The notes: generated from the letters alone by a model not told the origin. 64,000 bases of DNA from Ferruginibacter sp. (GCA_030831945.1 JAURKC010000013.1:62001-126000), one strand, 5' to 3'. Shown: positions 25,282 through 34,787, counted from the stretch's first letter. Translations and numbers: made by a program.

Positions 25282-26327
25282 TTATTTTCCTTTATTGGCA
25301 AGTTGACCACAAGCCGCATCAATATCTTTTCCACGGCTTCTTCTCACTCGAACGTTTACCCTGTTTTTTGCCAAGTAATCTGTAAATCTTTGGGTGGTAT
25401 CTTCATCAGGTTTGGTGAATTTTGCTCCTTCAATCGTGTTGTACTCAATTACATTTACAAGATGGGTTGGTATTTTTCTGTAAATTTTTGTTAAGGCTCA
25501 GCATCTTCGATTGAGTCATTTAAATCCTTAAAAAGAATGTACTCTAGTGTAATATCATTTTTAGTTTTATCATAAAAATAATTCAACGCTTCTACCAAGG
25601 TATCGATACTATTGCTTTCGTTGATGGGCATGATTTGATTTCTTTTTTTGTCATCCGCAGCATGAAGCGAAAGAGCTAGATTAAATCTTACCTTATCATC
25701 ACCCAATTGTTTAATTTGTTTTGCTACCCCAGCGGTAGAGACGGTAATTCTTTTGGGGCTCATCGCCATGCCATCATTAGCAATTAATTTATCGATTGCT
25801 TTTAAAACATTTTTATAATTCAGTAGCGGCTCTCCCATGCCCATAAAAACAACATTGGAAAGTTTTTTATCAAATGTTTTTTCAGATTGCTGATTGATAA
25901 AGGCTACTTGGTTGTAAATCTCATCATAATCTAAATTCCTTTTTCTTTCCATAGTACCCGTAGCACAAAACTTGCAGCTTAAGCTACAACCTATTTGAGA
26001 AGATACGCAGGCAGTATTTCTTTTTTCAGTAGGAATTAACACACCCTCAATCATGTGGCCATCAAAGGTCATGAACCTTGATTTAACAGTTCCATCACTA
26101 CTAAATTGAGTAGTATTTACTTTTAGGGAGGGTAAGTCAAATTTTTCAGCTAAATGTGCACGCAGTTCTTTGGAAATATCTGTCATGTCCTCAAAGCTTT
26201 GCGCATTTTTTTTCCAAAGCCACTCATGCACCTGCTTGGTCCGAAATTTTTTTTCGCCGATCGTCTCAAAATGTTTAGTTAACTCTTCTAAACTTAGGTG
26301 GCGAATATTCTGTTTTAATGCTGTCAT
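25282..26327 (-). pseudogene. rlmN: 23S rRNA (adenine-C2)-methyltransferase RlmN, single-base frameshift
   Basis: RlmN is a radical-SAM enzyme that methylates A2503 of 23S rRNA and A37 of tRNA. The N-terminal two-thirds is intact: CSLSCKFC (the Cx3CxxC cluster), NTACVSS with the first catalytic Cys, and MGMGEPLLN. At about 25497 one base seems to be missing, so the frame ends in SIEDAEP then stop at 25491. In the next frame the rest of the protein continues as LVNVIEYN, then VRVRRSRG, then DAACGQL to the stop at 25282. DAACGQL holds the cysteine that carries the methyl group (C355 in E. coli), so the truncated protein should be inactive. Rejoined, the protein would be about 348 residues, the normal length. 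A sequencing error is possible. Confidence 0.88.
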
Positions 26328-26331
26328 GGTG

Positions 26332-26362
26332 CAAAGATACCTTAACTTACTGTATTGCCCAA
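26332..26362 (-). promoter_or_regulatory. Promoter of rlmN, -7 element 4 nt before ATG
   Basis: On the minus strand, TTG (26362-26360), a 20-nt spacer and TATCTTTG (26339-26332) precede CACC and the ATG at 26327. This predicts a leaderless or nearly leaderless mRNA. Confidence 0.6.
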
Positions 26363-26443
26363 TGAAGCCCATTGGTCAAATAAATTGTACAGGAATTTAA
26401 ATGCTGGACATTAATTTATTAAAGTGGCTTATTGAAGGGAGAC

Positions 26444-27808
26444 TTATTTATTAAAGAAAGTGGCTAGGTTTTCAAGTGTGACTACTTCCTGAACACCTGA
26501 GCTTAAGTTTTTCACTAGACATTGTTTGTCTTCTATTTCTTTACTTCCAATAATGATAGCGTATTCGATATTTTTTTTCTCAGCATAGCTGAATTGTTTG
26601 GCAATCTTTGAAAATTCATGAAACATTTCGCAGGAAACACCCTTTGCTCTTAATTGCTGCATGACGCTAAATGCAAAAAGGGATTCGGCTTCTCCCATAT
26701 TAAAGAAGATGGCCTTCGAGCCCTTTTCTATATCATTTGGAAAAAGCTGAAGCTCTTCCATTACATCATAAATTCTATCAACTCCAAAACTTATTCCTAC
26801 CCCCGCAATATCAGGTACATCAAATAAGCTTGTTAAATCATCATATCTACCACCACCACCAATACTTCCCATCTGAACTTCAGCCGGAGCTTTCGCTTCA
26901 AAAATGATTCCTGTATAATAATTCAATCCTCTAGCAAGGGTGAAATCAATGGCTAGGTTTACATTACTAGTTTGCTGAAATAAAAATTCAACTTCACCAA
27001 TTCCTTCCTTGCCAATTGCTAGATTACCTACTAATGATTTTATTTGAGCTAATTTTTCTTCATTTGTACCAGCGATCAATAAATATTTTTCAATTATACT
27101 AATCTGTTCTGGTGAAAGATTTCTTTCAGTCAATTCCTCTTTTACTTTATCCAATCCAATCTTATCTAATTTGTCAATAGCAATGGTAATATCCATCATT
27201 TTTTCGGCACCTCCACACAATTGAGCTAAGGCACTTAAAATTTTCCGACTATTAATTTTGAGTGTATAACCTGAAAGCCCTAGCTGCATAAATACCTGGT
27301 GATAGATATTAGCTAATTCTACTTCATTTAGCAATGCAGTACTTCCAACAATATCGGCATCGCATTGTGTAAATTCTCTGTAACGTCCTTTTTGAGGCCG
27401 ATCTGCGCGCCAAACGGGTTGAATCTGATAGCGTCTAAAGGGAAAGGTGAGTTTGCCCTGATTCATTGCTACATATCTGGCAAAGGGAATTGTTAAATCG
27501 TATTTTAATGCTCTCTCTGTAAGTTCGATACTGCTTTTACCAATCAATGCTTTTTCAAAACCTAAGGTTGATTTCTCAATATTTTTTGGATTATTGATTC
27601 CGTTATTTAATATTTTAAAAATCAGCTTATCACCTTCTTCACCATATTTGCCCATCAATGTTTCTAAATTCTCCATGGCAGGGGTTTCAAGTGGTTCAAA
27701 CCCATACAATTCAAATACACTTTTGATAGTGGATAAAATATAGTTTCTTTTATTAACTACCGTTGCTGAAAAATCCCTAGTTCCTTGGGGAATACTTGGT
27801 TTGGCCAT
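26444..27808 (-). CDS. hisS: Histidyl-tRNA synthetase
   Basis: Charges tRNA-His with histidine. The 454-residue class II enzyme has motif 1 near the N-terminus, motif 2 (RPQKGRYREFTQCDADI), the histidine-A motif ARGLNYYTG, and GIGGRYD-like motif 3 context (GGGGRYDDLTSLF). The C-terminal anticodon-binding domain follows from about residue 355. It is 62 bp downstream of the phosphatase gene on the same strand; rlmN follows 116 bp later. The promoter may be the phosphatase promoter at 28334-28341. Confidence 0.96.
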   Translation of the reverse strand: MAKPSIPQGTRDFSATVVNKRNYILSTIKSVFELYGFEPLETPAMENLETLMGKYGEEGDKLIFKILNNGINNPKNIEKSTLGFEKALIGKSSIELTERALKYDLTIPFARYVAMNQGKLTFPFRRYQIQPVWRADRPQKGRYREFTQCDADIVGSTALLNEVELANIYHQVFMQLGLSGYTLKINSRKILSALAQLCGGAEKMMDITIAIDKLDKIGLDKVKEELTERNLSPEQISIIEKYLLIAGTNEEKLAQIKSLVGNLAIGKEGIGEVEFLFQQTSNVNLAIDFTLARGLNYYTGIIFEAKAPAEVQMGSIGGGGRYDDLTSLFDVPDIAGVGISFGVDRIYDVMEELQLFPNDIEKGSKAIFFNMGEAESLFAFSVMQQLRAKGVSCEMFHEFSKIAKQFSYAEKKNIEYAIIIGSKEIEDKQCLVKNLSSGVQEVVTLENLATFFNK

Positions 27809-27870
27809 GATTGTTTCTTAATTATAATATAGTAATAGCCTATTCGAAAAAAGCTGATGTATTCAATTGA

Positions 27871-28329
27871 TCAATTAGCATGATTTTTAATAATTGCATC
27901 ACAGGCAATTTCGATCATTTCATAAACACGATGGTATCCATCTTCTGCTCCATAAAATGGATCGGGTACTTCCTTATTTTGACCAGGATAGACTTCATTC
28001 ATTAGTAAATCAACTTTTGATGAAATGAATTGATCTTTTCCAATCTCCTTTATTTCTTCTTGTATATCTAAGGCCATTGCATAGATCTTGTCAAATCGCT
28101 TAAAATCTTCTTGTATAAATTTTCTTGATTGCTGACCACTGATATTAACACCGTTCAGGTTAGCCACTTTTTGTGACAAGAAGTGAGGTGCCTCACCATT
28201 ATGAAATCCATTGGTGCCAGCACTATCTATTTTCCAATTTAATCCTGCCTCCTTACATTTTTGTTGTAGAATTCCTTCTGCCAATGGACTTCGGCAAATA
28301 TTACCTAGGCATACCATCAAAATTGTCAT
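27871..28329 (-). CDS. Low-molecular-weight protein-tyrosine phosphatase
   Basis: Removes phosphate from tyrosine in proteins. The 152-residue protein has the P-loop C-x5-R-S (CLGNICRS at residues 7-14) and the general acid Asp in DPFYG near residue 120. Without a neighbouring kinase its substrate cannot be named. It is the first gene of a transcript with hisS. A consensus -7 box (TATATTTG) sits exactly 4 nt before its ATG. Confidence 0.9.
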   Translation of the reverse strand: MTILMVCLGNICRSPLAEGILQQKCKEAGLNWKIDSAGTNGFHNGEAPHFLSQKVANLNGVNISGQQSRKFIQEDFKRFDKIYAMALDIQEEIKEIGKDQFISSKVDLLMNEVYPGQNKEVPDPFYGAEDGYHRVYEMIEIACDAIIKNHAN

Positions 28330-28333
28330 GCAG

Positions 28334-28341
28334 CAAATATA
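28334..28341 (-). promoter_or_regulatory. -7 element 4 nt before the phosphatase ATG
   Basis: TATATTTG followed by CTGC and ATG on the minus strand. No TTG is seen at the expected -33 distance, but the -7 match is exact. Confidence 0.45.
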
Positions 28342-28693
28342 AGCCCTTAGTGTAATAAACTAGTAAGCAGCAGGGGGCAAGAGCTAGAATTTCTTATTTA
28401 CATTTCCCCCAAAAATCATTTATAAATCGATTGTAAAGGAATGAATAGGCGTCCTATTATTGTAAAATTTTGCCTATTGGCGCTTGTTTTTTGTAAGGAA
28501 TTTGACAATATTTAAGCACGATAAGTTTGGCAAACGGTTAACCAGAAAGAAAGTAAGGAGCTTAGGTATGATTTCAGTAAAGTTAAGTTTATAAGACGAT
28601 GGTCATTTTCAATCATTTATTTTGTAATTTGCCCTTATTGAAGAAGGGATGTATCAATATTTTTTTAATACGTCGCTTTTAAAAACAATACCT
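28342..28693. other. Intergenic region without a recognisable gene
   Basis: This 350-bp gap between divergent transcripts is A+T rich. A TAATTTG-like box about 60 bp before the small membrane gene may be a promoter but has one base too few between TA and TTTG. I see no RNA gene, repeat or coding signal that I can support. Confidence 0.5.
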
Positions 28694-28945
28694 ATGGCAG
28701 AATTAGAAAACGAAAAACTTAGCGAAAGGGATAAGGGTTTTATCCGTATGCGTTCAATCACTAATTATGGGATGGGTTTCTTTATGATACTCGTCGGTTT
28801 TTTCTTCATGTTTCCTATTAAGTTGACTCAAAGTTTTATTAATCAATACGATGCTGAATTAATAAAAATATTTGCCGTCATATGCTGGTTGTATGGGGGC
28901 TTTAGGATGTATAGAGGATACAAGAAAAATTATTTCAGAGACTGA
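28694..28945 (+). CDS. Small two-helix membrane protein
   Basis: An 83-residue protein with two predicted transmembrane helices (about residues 22-43 and 56-74) and a charged N-terminus. The ATG at 28694 (MAELENEK) is preferred; a start at 28649 would add 15 residues. Function unknown. Its stop codon overlaps the start codon of the PstS-like gene by one base (TGATG), so the two are translationally coupled. Confidence 0.65.
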   Translation: MAELENEKLSERDKGFIRMRSITNYGMGFFMILVGFFFMFPIKLTQSFINQYDAELIKIFAVICWLYGGFRMYRGYKKNYFRD

Positions 28946-29898
28946 TGAACAAGTGGAACAAAAAAAATAGTATTGCAAGTTGGGGATGTTTGCTCATTTT
29001 GTTTATAGGAATGACACAATGTAATTCCAAAAAGCAAGCGCAAGCAACCGATACGCTTACGAGTGGAGTACTTCATATCAGTGTGGATGAGTCTTACCAG
29101 CCGATCATGGAGGAACAAATTAAAGTATTTGAAGGCGCCTATCCCGATGCTAAAATCATAGCTCATTACAAATCGGAGTCGGCTTGTTTAAATGATATTC
29201 TTACTGATTCCCTTACCAAAATGGTCATCGTAACAAGGGGATTAACAAGAAAGGAAGAAGATTATTTTAAGCAATCCGTGAATTATTTTCCTCGATGGGA
29301 TGAGCTGGCAACCGATGCGATTGCGATTGTAGTCAATAAAAACAGCACGGATACTATTTTTACTCTTCAAAGATTGCAGCAGCAGTTGACTGGGTTGATG
29401 GGAAAAAAGCAACAAATTATTTTTGACGGATTAAATGCTACTAGTACGGTGAGGTTTGCAATTGACAGTATATTAAAGGGGTCAAAATTTGACACCAGTG
29501 TGGTGAGAGCGGTTAAAAATAGTCAGGGTGTTTTAGATTATGTTGCAGCTAATGAAAATGCCATTGGTTTGGTGGGAATAAGCTGGATTGGAAACCCAGA
29601 GGATTCAGCGCAGGTGAAAATGTTGCAAAAGCTAAAAATGGTTTATGTTAAATGTGATTATTGTTCCGATTCTCCCTATGTAAAACCAACCCAGTATGGT
29701 ATCATGACTAAAAGATATCCTCTCATTCGTGGTTTGTATTATATTTTGAGAGAAAATTATTCAGGTTTAGGGTCGGGGTTTTTAAATTTTTTACAATATG
29801 AAAGGGGGCAATTAATTTTCAGAAGAGCTTATTTAGGGCCTAGTAAAATAGGATTTGGCATTCGGAATGTGCAGATTAATGAAAAATTACCAAAATAA
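28945..29898 (+). CDS. PstS-like substrate-binding lipoprotein
   Basis: A 317-residue protein with a lipoprotein signal (hydrophobic run ending MTQC). The body matches the phosphate-binding PstS/SBP_bac fold (SGVLHISVDESYQP start, TDAIAIVVNK segment). No ABC transporter permease or ATPase gene accompanies it, so the ligand is unknown and it may serve as a sensor or scavenging protein. The overlap with the small membrane gene (1 bp) and the TPR gene after it suggest one transcript. Confidence 0.72.
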   Translation: MNKWNKKNSIASWGCLLILFIGMTQCNSKKQAQATDTLTSGVLHISVDESYQPIMEEQIKVFEGAYPDAKIIAHYKSESACLNDILTDSLTKMVIVTRGLTRKEEDYFKQSVNYFPRWDELATDAIAIVVNKNSTDTIFTLQRLQQQLTGLMGKKQQIIFDGLNATSTVRFAIDSILKGSKFDTSVVRAVKNSQGVLDYVAANENAIGLVGISWIGNPEDSAQVKMLQKLKMVYVKCDYCSDSPYVKPTQYGIMTKRYPLIRGLYYILRENYSGLGSGFLNFLQYERGQLIFRRAYLGPSKIGFGIRNVQINEKLPK

Positions 29899-29966
29899 AA
29901 ATGAACATTTGAAATAGTTTTGAGTATAAATTAATATCATTGTAAAGTCAAAAAAAAAGAAAGGAA

Positions 29967-31709
29967 ATGAGTAGTATTAAATTTGGATTACTTGCGTTAT
30001 TTGCCCTATTGCTTTCAAGCACTATGAAAGCCCAAACATTGGATGAGGGTAAGAAATTTATGTATTATGAAAGGTACCAAAGTGCTAAAAATGTTTTTCA
30101 AAAATTAGTGGAAGTTGCTCCTGTAAATCCAGAAGCAGTTTATTGGTTGGGTATCTCCATAATGGCGGGTGCTGATTATTCTACTAAATCATTAGCTGAA
30201 GCTAAAGAGATTTATCGTAAGGCATTAGAAGCCAATAGTAATAGCGCTTTGTTGATTGCAGCCATGGGAAATATAGAGCTAAGAGAAGGTAAAACTCAAG
30301 ACGCTCGCAATCGTTTTGAAACAGCACTTTCTTTAAGTCAAAATAAAGATTTGTTAGTATTGACTGCAGTAGGGATGGCTAATTCAGACTTTGATAATAA
30401 ATATGCAGATCCAGCTTACGCAATCGAAAAATTAAAAATTGCCACCAATTTAAAAAAGTTTAAAGAACCATCTGTATTTATATACATGGGAGATGCCTAT
30501 AAAAAAATGTTAGATGGTGGAAATGCACAAATTTCTTATCAGTCTGCATTAAATATTGACCCAAAGTATGCAAGGGCAATTTATAGAATCGGCAAAATTT
30601 ATCAAACACAAGGGGCTGGTCAGGAAGAGATCTATATGAAATACTTCAATGAAGCCATTGAGAAAGATCCAGTGTATGCACCCGTTTATAAAAACTTGTC
30701 TGATTTGTATTATAATATCGAAGTAACTAAATCAGCTGTTTATCTTGATAAATACTTGGCGAACACGGATGATGACCCTAAGAATTGCTACTACAGAGCT
30801 TCAATGAAGTATGCACAAGGTTTATTTAAAGACGCTATCACAATGGCTGACCAATGTATTGCAGGGGCTACTAGCCCATACCCTAAATTATTTGGTATTC
30901 AAGGATATGCTTTTAATAGATTAGGTGATTCTGTTAATGCGAGGAAAGCTTTTGAAAATTATATCGCTAAAGCAGAACAAAGTCAAATAGGCAGTGGTGA
31001 CTATGCTACCTATGCCAATGTATTATTTAAATTACCGGGAAATGATTCTTTAGCTGGTATTTATATTGACAAAGCAGTTGAATTAGATACGCTTGAATCT
31101 TCGAAAGTGTCGTATTTAAAAACTACCGCTCTTTATTTTGAAAATCAGAAAAAGTATAAAACCGCAGCTGATTGGTATGCAAAAATTACTACATTAAAGA
31201 AGGATCCAACAAAAACTGAATTATATTATGCAGGATACAACTACTTTAGGTCAGGTAATTATACTACTTCAATAGAGGTGTTTAATCGCTACAGTAAAAG
31301 ATTTCCAGATGATGTTTTCAGTTATTATATGATTGGAAAGTCTTATTGGGCTATTGATACAACCATGGAACAAGGTTTAGCCAATCCGGCCTTTCAAAAG
31401 GTGATTGAAGTTGGACAAGTCGATAAAGTGAAAAATAAGAACCAATTGATTGGTAGTTATAAATATTTTGTAGCCTATTTTGCAAATATTAAGAAGGATA
31501 AAGTCGCTGCTATGGCCTATTGCGATAGCGTATTGGTGGTTGACCCCGCTGATGCTGAAGCAGCTAGCAATAAGGCAGTAATTGAAAAAATGAATATGAA
31601 TCCTACTCCTGCTGCTCCAGCAGCTCCGGCTTCTAAACCTACAAAGCCAGCTGCCACTAAGCCGACAGGGGATAAGCCAAAGCAAACGAGTCCAGCGGCC
31701 AAACAATAA
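29967..31709 (+). CDS. Secreted tetratricopeptide-repeat protein
   Basis: A 580-residue protein with a signal peptide (about 1-22, ending MKAQ). From residue 25 to about 500 it is built from TPR-like repeats (for example the DPKYARAIYRIGKIYQTQG and DPVYAPVYKNLSDLYYN units), and it ends in a proline-, alanine- and lysine-rich tail (about 530-580). TPR proteins act as scaffolds for protein complexes. Together with the PstS-like lipoprotein and the small membrane protein it may form an envelope complex; no partner is confirmed. In other Bacteroidota such sets often sit near TonB/ExbB genes, here 16 kb away. Confidence 0.78.
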   Translation: MSSIKFGLLALFALLLSSTMKAQTLDEGKKFMYYERYQSAKNVFQKLVEVAPVNPEAVYWLGISIMAGADYSTKSLAEAKEIYRKALEANSNSALLIAAMGNIELREGKTQDARNRFETALSLSQNKDLLVLTAVGMANSDFDNKYADPAYAIEKLKIATNLKKFKEPSVFIYMGDAYKKMLDGGNAQISYQSALNIDPKYARAIYRIGKIYQTQGAGQEEIYMKYFNEAIEKDPVYAPVYKNLSDLYYNIEVTKSAVYLDKYLANTDDDPKNCYYRASMKYAQGLFKDAITMADQCIAGATSPYPKLFGIQGYAFNRLGDSVNARKAFENYIAKAEQSQIGSGDYATYANVLFKLPGNDSLAGIYIDKAVELDTLESSKVSYLKTTALYFENQKKYKTAADWYAKITTLKKDPTKTELYYAGYNYFRSGNYTTSIEVFNRYSKRFPDDVFSYYMIGKSYWAIDTTMEQGLANPAFQKVIEVGQVDKVKNKNQLIGSYKYFVAYFANIKKDKVAAMAYCDSVLVVDPADAEAASNKAVIEKMNMNPTPAAPAAPASKPTKPAATKPTGDKPKQTSPAAKQ

Positions 31710-31732
31710 GTAGAAATATATAAAAATAATGT

Positions 31733-31767
31733 TATCCCCCTTTTTATTCAAAAGGGGGATATTTTTT
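31733..31767 (+). terminator. Terminator of the TPR operon
   Basis: TATCCCCCTTTT (31733-31744) pairs perfectly with AAAAGGGGGATA (31750-31761), with a 5-nt loop and a six-T tail. Confidence 0.9.
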
Positions 31768-31780
31768 ACTAAACCTAAGT

Positions 31781-31810
31781 TTGTTATTTGCTCCTCCTAA
31801 CGTACTTTTG
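31781..31810 (+). promoter_or_regulatory. Promoter of the nuo operon
   Basis: TTG at 31781-31783 and TACTTTTG at 31803-31810 are separated by 19 nt, the ideal Bacteroidota spacing. The -7 box ends only 4 nt before the nuoA ATG at 31815, so the transcript is predicted to start at or next to the A of ATG. Confidence 0.7.
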
Positions 31811-31814
31811 CAAA

Positions 31815-32210
31815 ATGAAATTCTTCATACTTCAAGCTGTAGATAGTAATAATGCCTCCAACTATTTGCCTATAGGGATTCAATTATTTTTTGCGATTGG
31901 TTTTATCGCTACCATGATGATTCTAACGCATCGTTTTGGCCCCAAAAGACAGACCAGTGATAAGCTTCAAAATTTCGAAAGTGGTATTGAAATAAAGGGT
32001 AATGCTCGTCAACCGATGGCGATTAAATATTTCCTTGTTGCGATATTATTTGTATTGTTTGATGTGGAAGTTATTTTTTTCTATCCCTATGCGGTAAATT
32101 TTAGAGCCTTAGGCTGGCAAGGCTTTATGGCAGTGGTCATGTTTGTTGGTTTATTTATAGCAGGATTTATTTATATCATTAAGAAAGGAGCTTTGAATTG
32201 GGAAGATTAG
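31815..32210 (+). CDS. nuoA: NADH-quinone oxidoreductase subunit A
   Basis: Membrane subunit of complex I with three helices. The 131-residue protein carries the family patterns FESGIEIKGNARQPMAIKYFLVAILFVLFDVEVIF in the middle. The ATG at 31815 is preferred over a TTG at 31788, because the -7 promoter element occupies 31803-31810. First gene of the nuoA-N operon. Confidence 0.93.
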   Translation: MKFFILQAVDSNNASNYLPIGIQLFFAIGFIATMMILTHRFGPKRQTSDKLQNFESGIEIKGNARQPMAIKYFLVAILFVLFDVEVIFFYPYAVNFRALGWQGFMAVVMFVGLFIAGFIYIIKKGALNWED

Positions 32211-32302
32211 TAATTGTGAAGCTGTTAAGTAAACAATGGGTGTGGGATTTTGTTAAAGAAGGGTAGATTTTATAATTGTGTATTTGTTTATAAAAATTAA
32301 TT

Positions 32303-32866
32303 ATGTCGCGTCCTGTACAATATAACACAAAGTTGAAAATGGTGGAAGCCCCCGAAGCAATGATGGGGGATGGTTTTATGGCAACTTCCTTTGAAAAGGT
32401 GGTAGGGCTCGCCCGCAAAAATTCTATCTGGCCATTACCATTTGCTACTTCCTGCTGTGGAATTGAGTTTATGGCTACGATGGCTAGTCATTATGATCTA
32501 TCTAGATTCGGTTCTGAAAGGGTAGGTTTTTCTCCTCGTCAATGTGATCTATTAATGGTAATGGGAACTATTTCTAAAAAAATGGGCCCCGTTCTCAGAC
32601 AGGTATATTTACAAATGGCCGAACCTAGATGGGTTTTGTCTGTGGGTGCATGCGCTTGTAGCGGTGGTATTTTTGATACCTACTCTGTATTACAAGGTAT
32701 TGATCAGATAATTCCTGTAGATGTTTATGTACCAGGATGTCCTCCAAGACCAGAAGCTATTTTAGATGGATTTTTGAAAATACAGGAATTAGTTGGACAA
32801 GAAAGTTTGAGGAGAAGAAATGGCGATAAATACAAGGAATTGCTAGCTAGTTATGGAATACAATAA
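32303..32866 (+). CDS. nuoB: NADH-quinone oxidoreductase subunit B
   Basis: Peripheral subunit that binds the N2 [4Fe-4S] cluster, the last electron donor to quinone. 187 residues. The cysteine ligands are visible: the adjacent pair in CCGIEF, then CACSGG and the CPPRPE motif. It overlaps the quinone site formed with NuoD and NuoH. Confidence 0.96.
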   Translation: MSRPVQYNTKLKMVEAPEAMMGDGFMATSFEKVVGLARKNSIWPLPFATSCCGIEFMATMASHYDLSRFGSERVGFSPRQCDLLMVMGTISKKMGPVLRQVYLQMAEPRWVLSVGACACSGGIFDTYSVLQGIDQIIPVDVYVPGCPPRPEAILDGFLKIQELVGQESLRRRNGDKYKELLASYGIQ

Positions 32867-32894
32867 ATATTTGAAGCGAATTAAGTAACAAAAG

Positions 32895-33398
32895 ATGCCT
32901 CTAAATAACGATACAATACAGCAAACACTTATCCAAAAATTTGGCGATGTACTTACCGACTGGCAGGAACCTTATGGAATGTTGACTTTCACTGCGCCAA
33001 AAGAAATCAATTTGAAAGTGTTACAATTCTTATACGATGAACCCACTTTAAATTTTCGTTTTTTAACTGATTTACAAGCGGTTCATTATCCAGCAAATAA
33101 AGGTCAAGAGTTAGCAGTAGTATATCACTTGCATAATTTGGTTGACAATGTCCGTATCCGATTTAAAGTTTTTACCGATATCCCCAAACCGGATGTTTTT
33201 AGTGCGACTGCTTTATATCAGTCAGCTAATTTTATGGAACGCGAAACCTATGATTTTTTCGGAGTAAATTTTACTGGCCATCCTAATTTAATTAGAATTT
33301 TAAATGTGGATGAAATGGATTATTTCCCCATGCGCAAAGAATTTCCATTAGAAGATCAGACTAGGGTAGATAAGGATGATGAGATGTTTGGAAGATAA
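32895..33398 (+). CDS. nuoC: NADH-quinone oxidoreductase subunit C
   Basis: Peripheral arm subunit of 167 residues. It contains the RETYDFFGV-like segment (FMERETYDFFGVNFTGHPNLIRIL) and ends FPLEDQTRVDKDDEMFGR, typical of NuoC. It is a separate gene from nuoD, unlike the NuoCD fusion of E. coli. Confidence 0.94.
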   Translation: MPLNNDTIQQTLIQKFGDVLTDWQEPYGMLTFTAPKEINLKVLQFLYDEPTLNFRFLTDLQAVHYPANKGQELAVVYHLHNLVDNVRIRFKVFTDIPKPDVFSATALYQSANFMERETYDFFGVNFTGHPNLIRILNVDEMDYFPMRKEFPLEDQTRVDKDDEMFGR

Positions 33399-33488
33399 AT
33401 TAGTATTTATAAAAAGTTGGGTGAGTTGAATGTTGTGCGGTAGTTAAAATATTTTTAAAAGAGAATTAAAAAATAGTAAAGGCAAATA

Positions 33489-34709
33489 ATGAGTGAGCAT
33501 ATTCTTTTACCGGAAGGAAGTATTGAAAAACAAACTACCACCCTTAATTTGGGGCCTACGCACCCTGCTACTCATGGCGTTTTTCAAAATATTCTTGAGC
33601 TCGATGGAGAAAGAATTCTTAAAGCAACTTCCACAGTAGGGTACATTCACCGTGCTTTTGAAAAATTAGCTGAAAGAAGACCGCTGTATCAAATCACTCC
33701 TATTACAGATCGATTAAATTATTGTTCTTCTCCCATTAATAATATGGGTTGGCATATTACCTGCGAAAAACTTTTAGGTGTTGACTTGCCTAAGCGGGTC
33801 GATTACCTTCGAATTATCATTATGGAATTAGCTAGAATTTCAGATCATTTGATTTGTAATTCAATCGTGGGAGTTGATAGTGGTGCCTATTCTGGCTTTT
33901 TATATTTGATGCAGTTTAGAGAATTGATTTATGAAATTTATGAAGAGGTTTGTGGTTCAAGACTTACTACTAATATCGGCCGAATAGGTGGCTTTGAAAG
34001 AAATTTCACCAATACTGCATTTGTTAAACTTGAAAAATTTCTGGCTACTTATCCTAAGCAGTTAAAGGAATTTGAAACCTTGTTTAATCGTAATCGAATT
34101 TTTATGGAACGTACCATTGGTGTAGGTGCTATTTCAGCTGAAAGGGCCCTCAACTATGGTTTTACAGGTCCCAATTTAAGAGCAGCTGGTGTGGATTATG
34201 ATGTTCGTGTGCATACACCATACAGTTCCTATCAAGATCTTGAATTTACTATACCAGTGGGTAAGACTGGAGATTGTTATGATCGCTTTTTAGTTCGAAA
34301 TCAAGAAATGTGGCAAAGTCTGAGTTTGATTGAACAGGCGTATAAAAAAGTGCAGGAATTTAAAGGCGCCGAGTCAGAAGTTTTTCATGCAGATTCTCCT
34401 GCTTATTATTTGCCAGAGAAAAAGGATGTGTATACTAAAATGGAGGCTTTAATTTATCATTTTAAAATTGTGATGGGCGAAACGGATATACCTGCAGGCG
34501 AATTATATAGTTCGGTTGAAGGAGGAAATGGTGAGTTAGGATTTTATCTGATCAGTGATGGAGGTAGATCACCGTACCGACTACATTTCCGCAGACCTTG
34601 TTTTATTTATTATCAAGCATTTCCAGAATTAGTACAAGGTGGAATGTTAAGCGATGCAGTAATTACAATGAGTAGTTTGAATTTGATTGCAGGCGAATTA
34701 GATGCGTAA
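33489..34709 (+). CDS. nuoD: NADH-quinone oxidoreductase subunit D
   Basis: Peripheral arm subunit of 406 residues related to the large subunit of NiFe hydrogenase but lacking its metal ligands. The GPTHPATHG and DRLNYCSSPINNMGW motifs form the quinone site with NuoB. The protein has the full length expected for a stand-alone NuoD. Confidence 0.96.
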   Translation: MSEHILLPEGSIEKQTTTLNLGPTHPATHGVFQNILELDGERILKATSTVGYIHRAFEKLAERRPLYQITPITDRLNYCSSPINNMGWHITCEKLLGVDLPKRVDYLRIIIMELARISDHLICNSIVGVDSGAYSGFLYLMQFRELIYEIYEEVCGSRLTTNIGRIGGFERNFTNTAFVKLEKFLATYPKQLKEFETLFNRNRIFMERTIGVGAISAERALNYGFTGPNLRAAGVDYDVRVHTPYSSYQDLEFTIPVGKTGDCYDRFLVRNQEMWQSLSLIEQAYKKVQEFKGAESEVFHADSPAYYLPEKKDVYTKMEALIYHFKIVMGETDIPAGELYSSVEGGNGELGFYLISDGGRSPYRLHFRRPCFIYYQAFPELVQGGMLSDAVITMSSLNLIAGELDA

Positions 34710-34787
34710 TCTATTATTCGGCAAAATTGAATTTTGACATATGATTCAACCAATAAAATTGACCCACTCTTTTGAGTAATAGTTATT

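Noticed and set aside
25234..25494. Plus-strand open frame of 86 codons
   Set aside because: It is antisense to the frameshifted 3' part of rlmN, which encodes the conserved VRVRRSRG and AACGQL segments on the minus strand.
25491..25505. Programmed frameshift as an explanation for rlmN
   Set aside because: The sequence GCTGAGCCTTAAC lacks a slippery heptamer, and no known RlmN uses frameshifting, so mutation or sequencing error is more likely.
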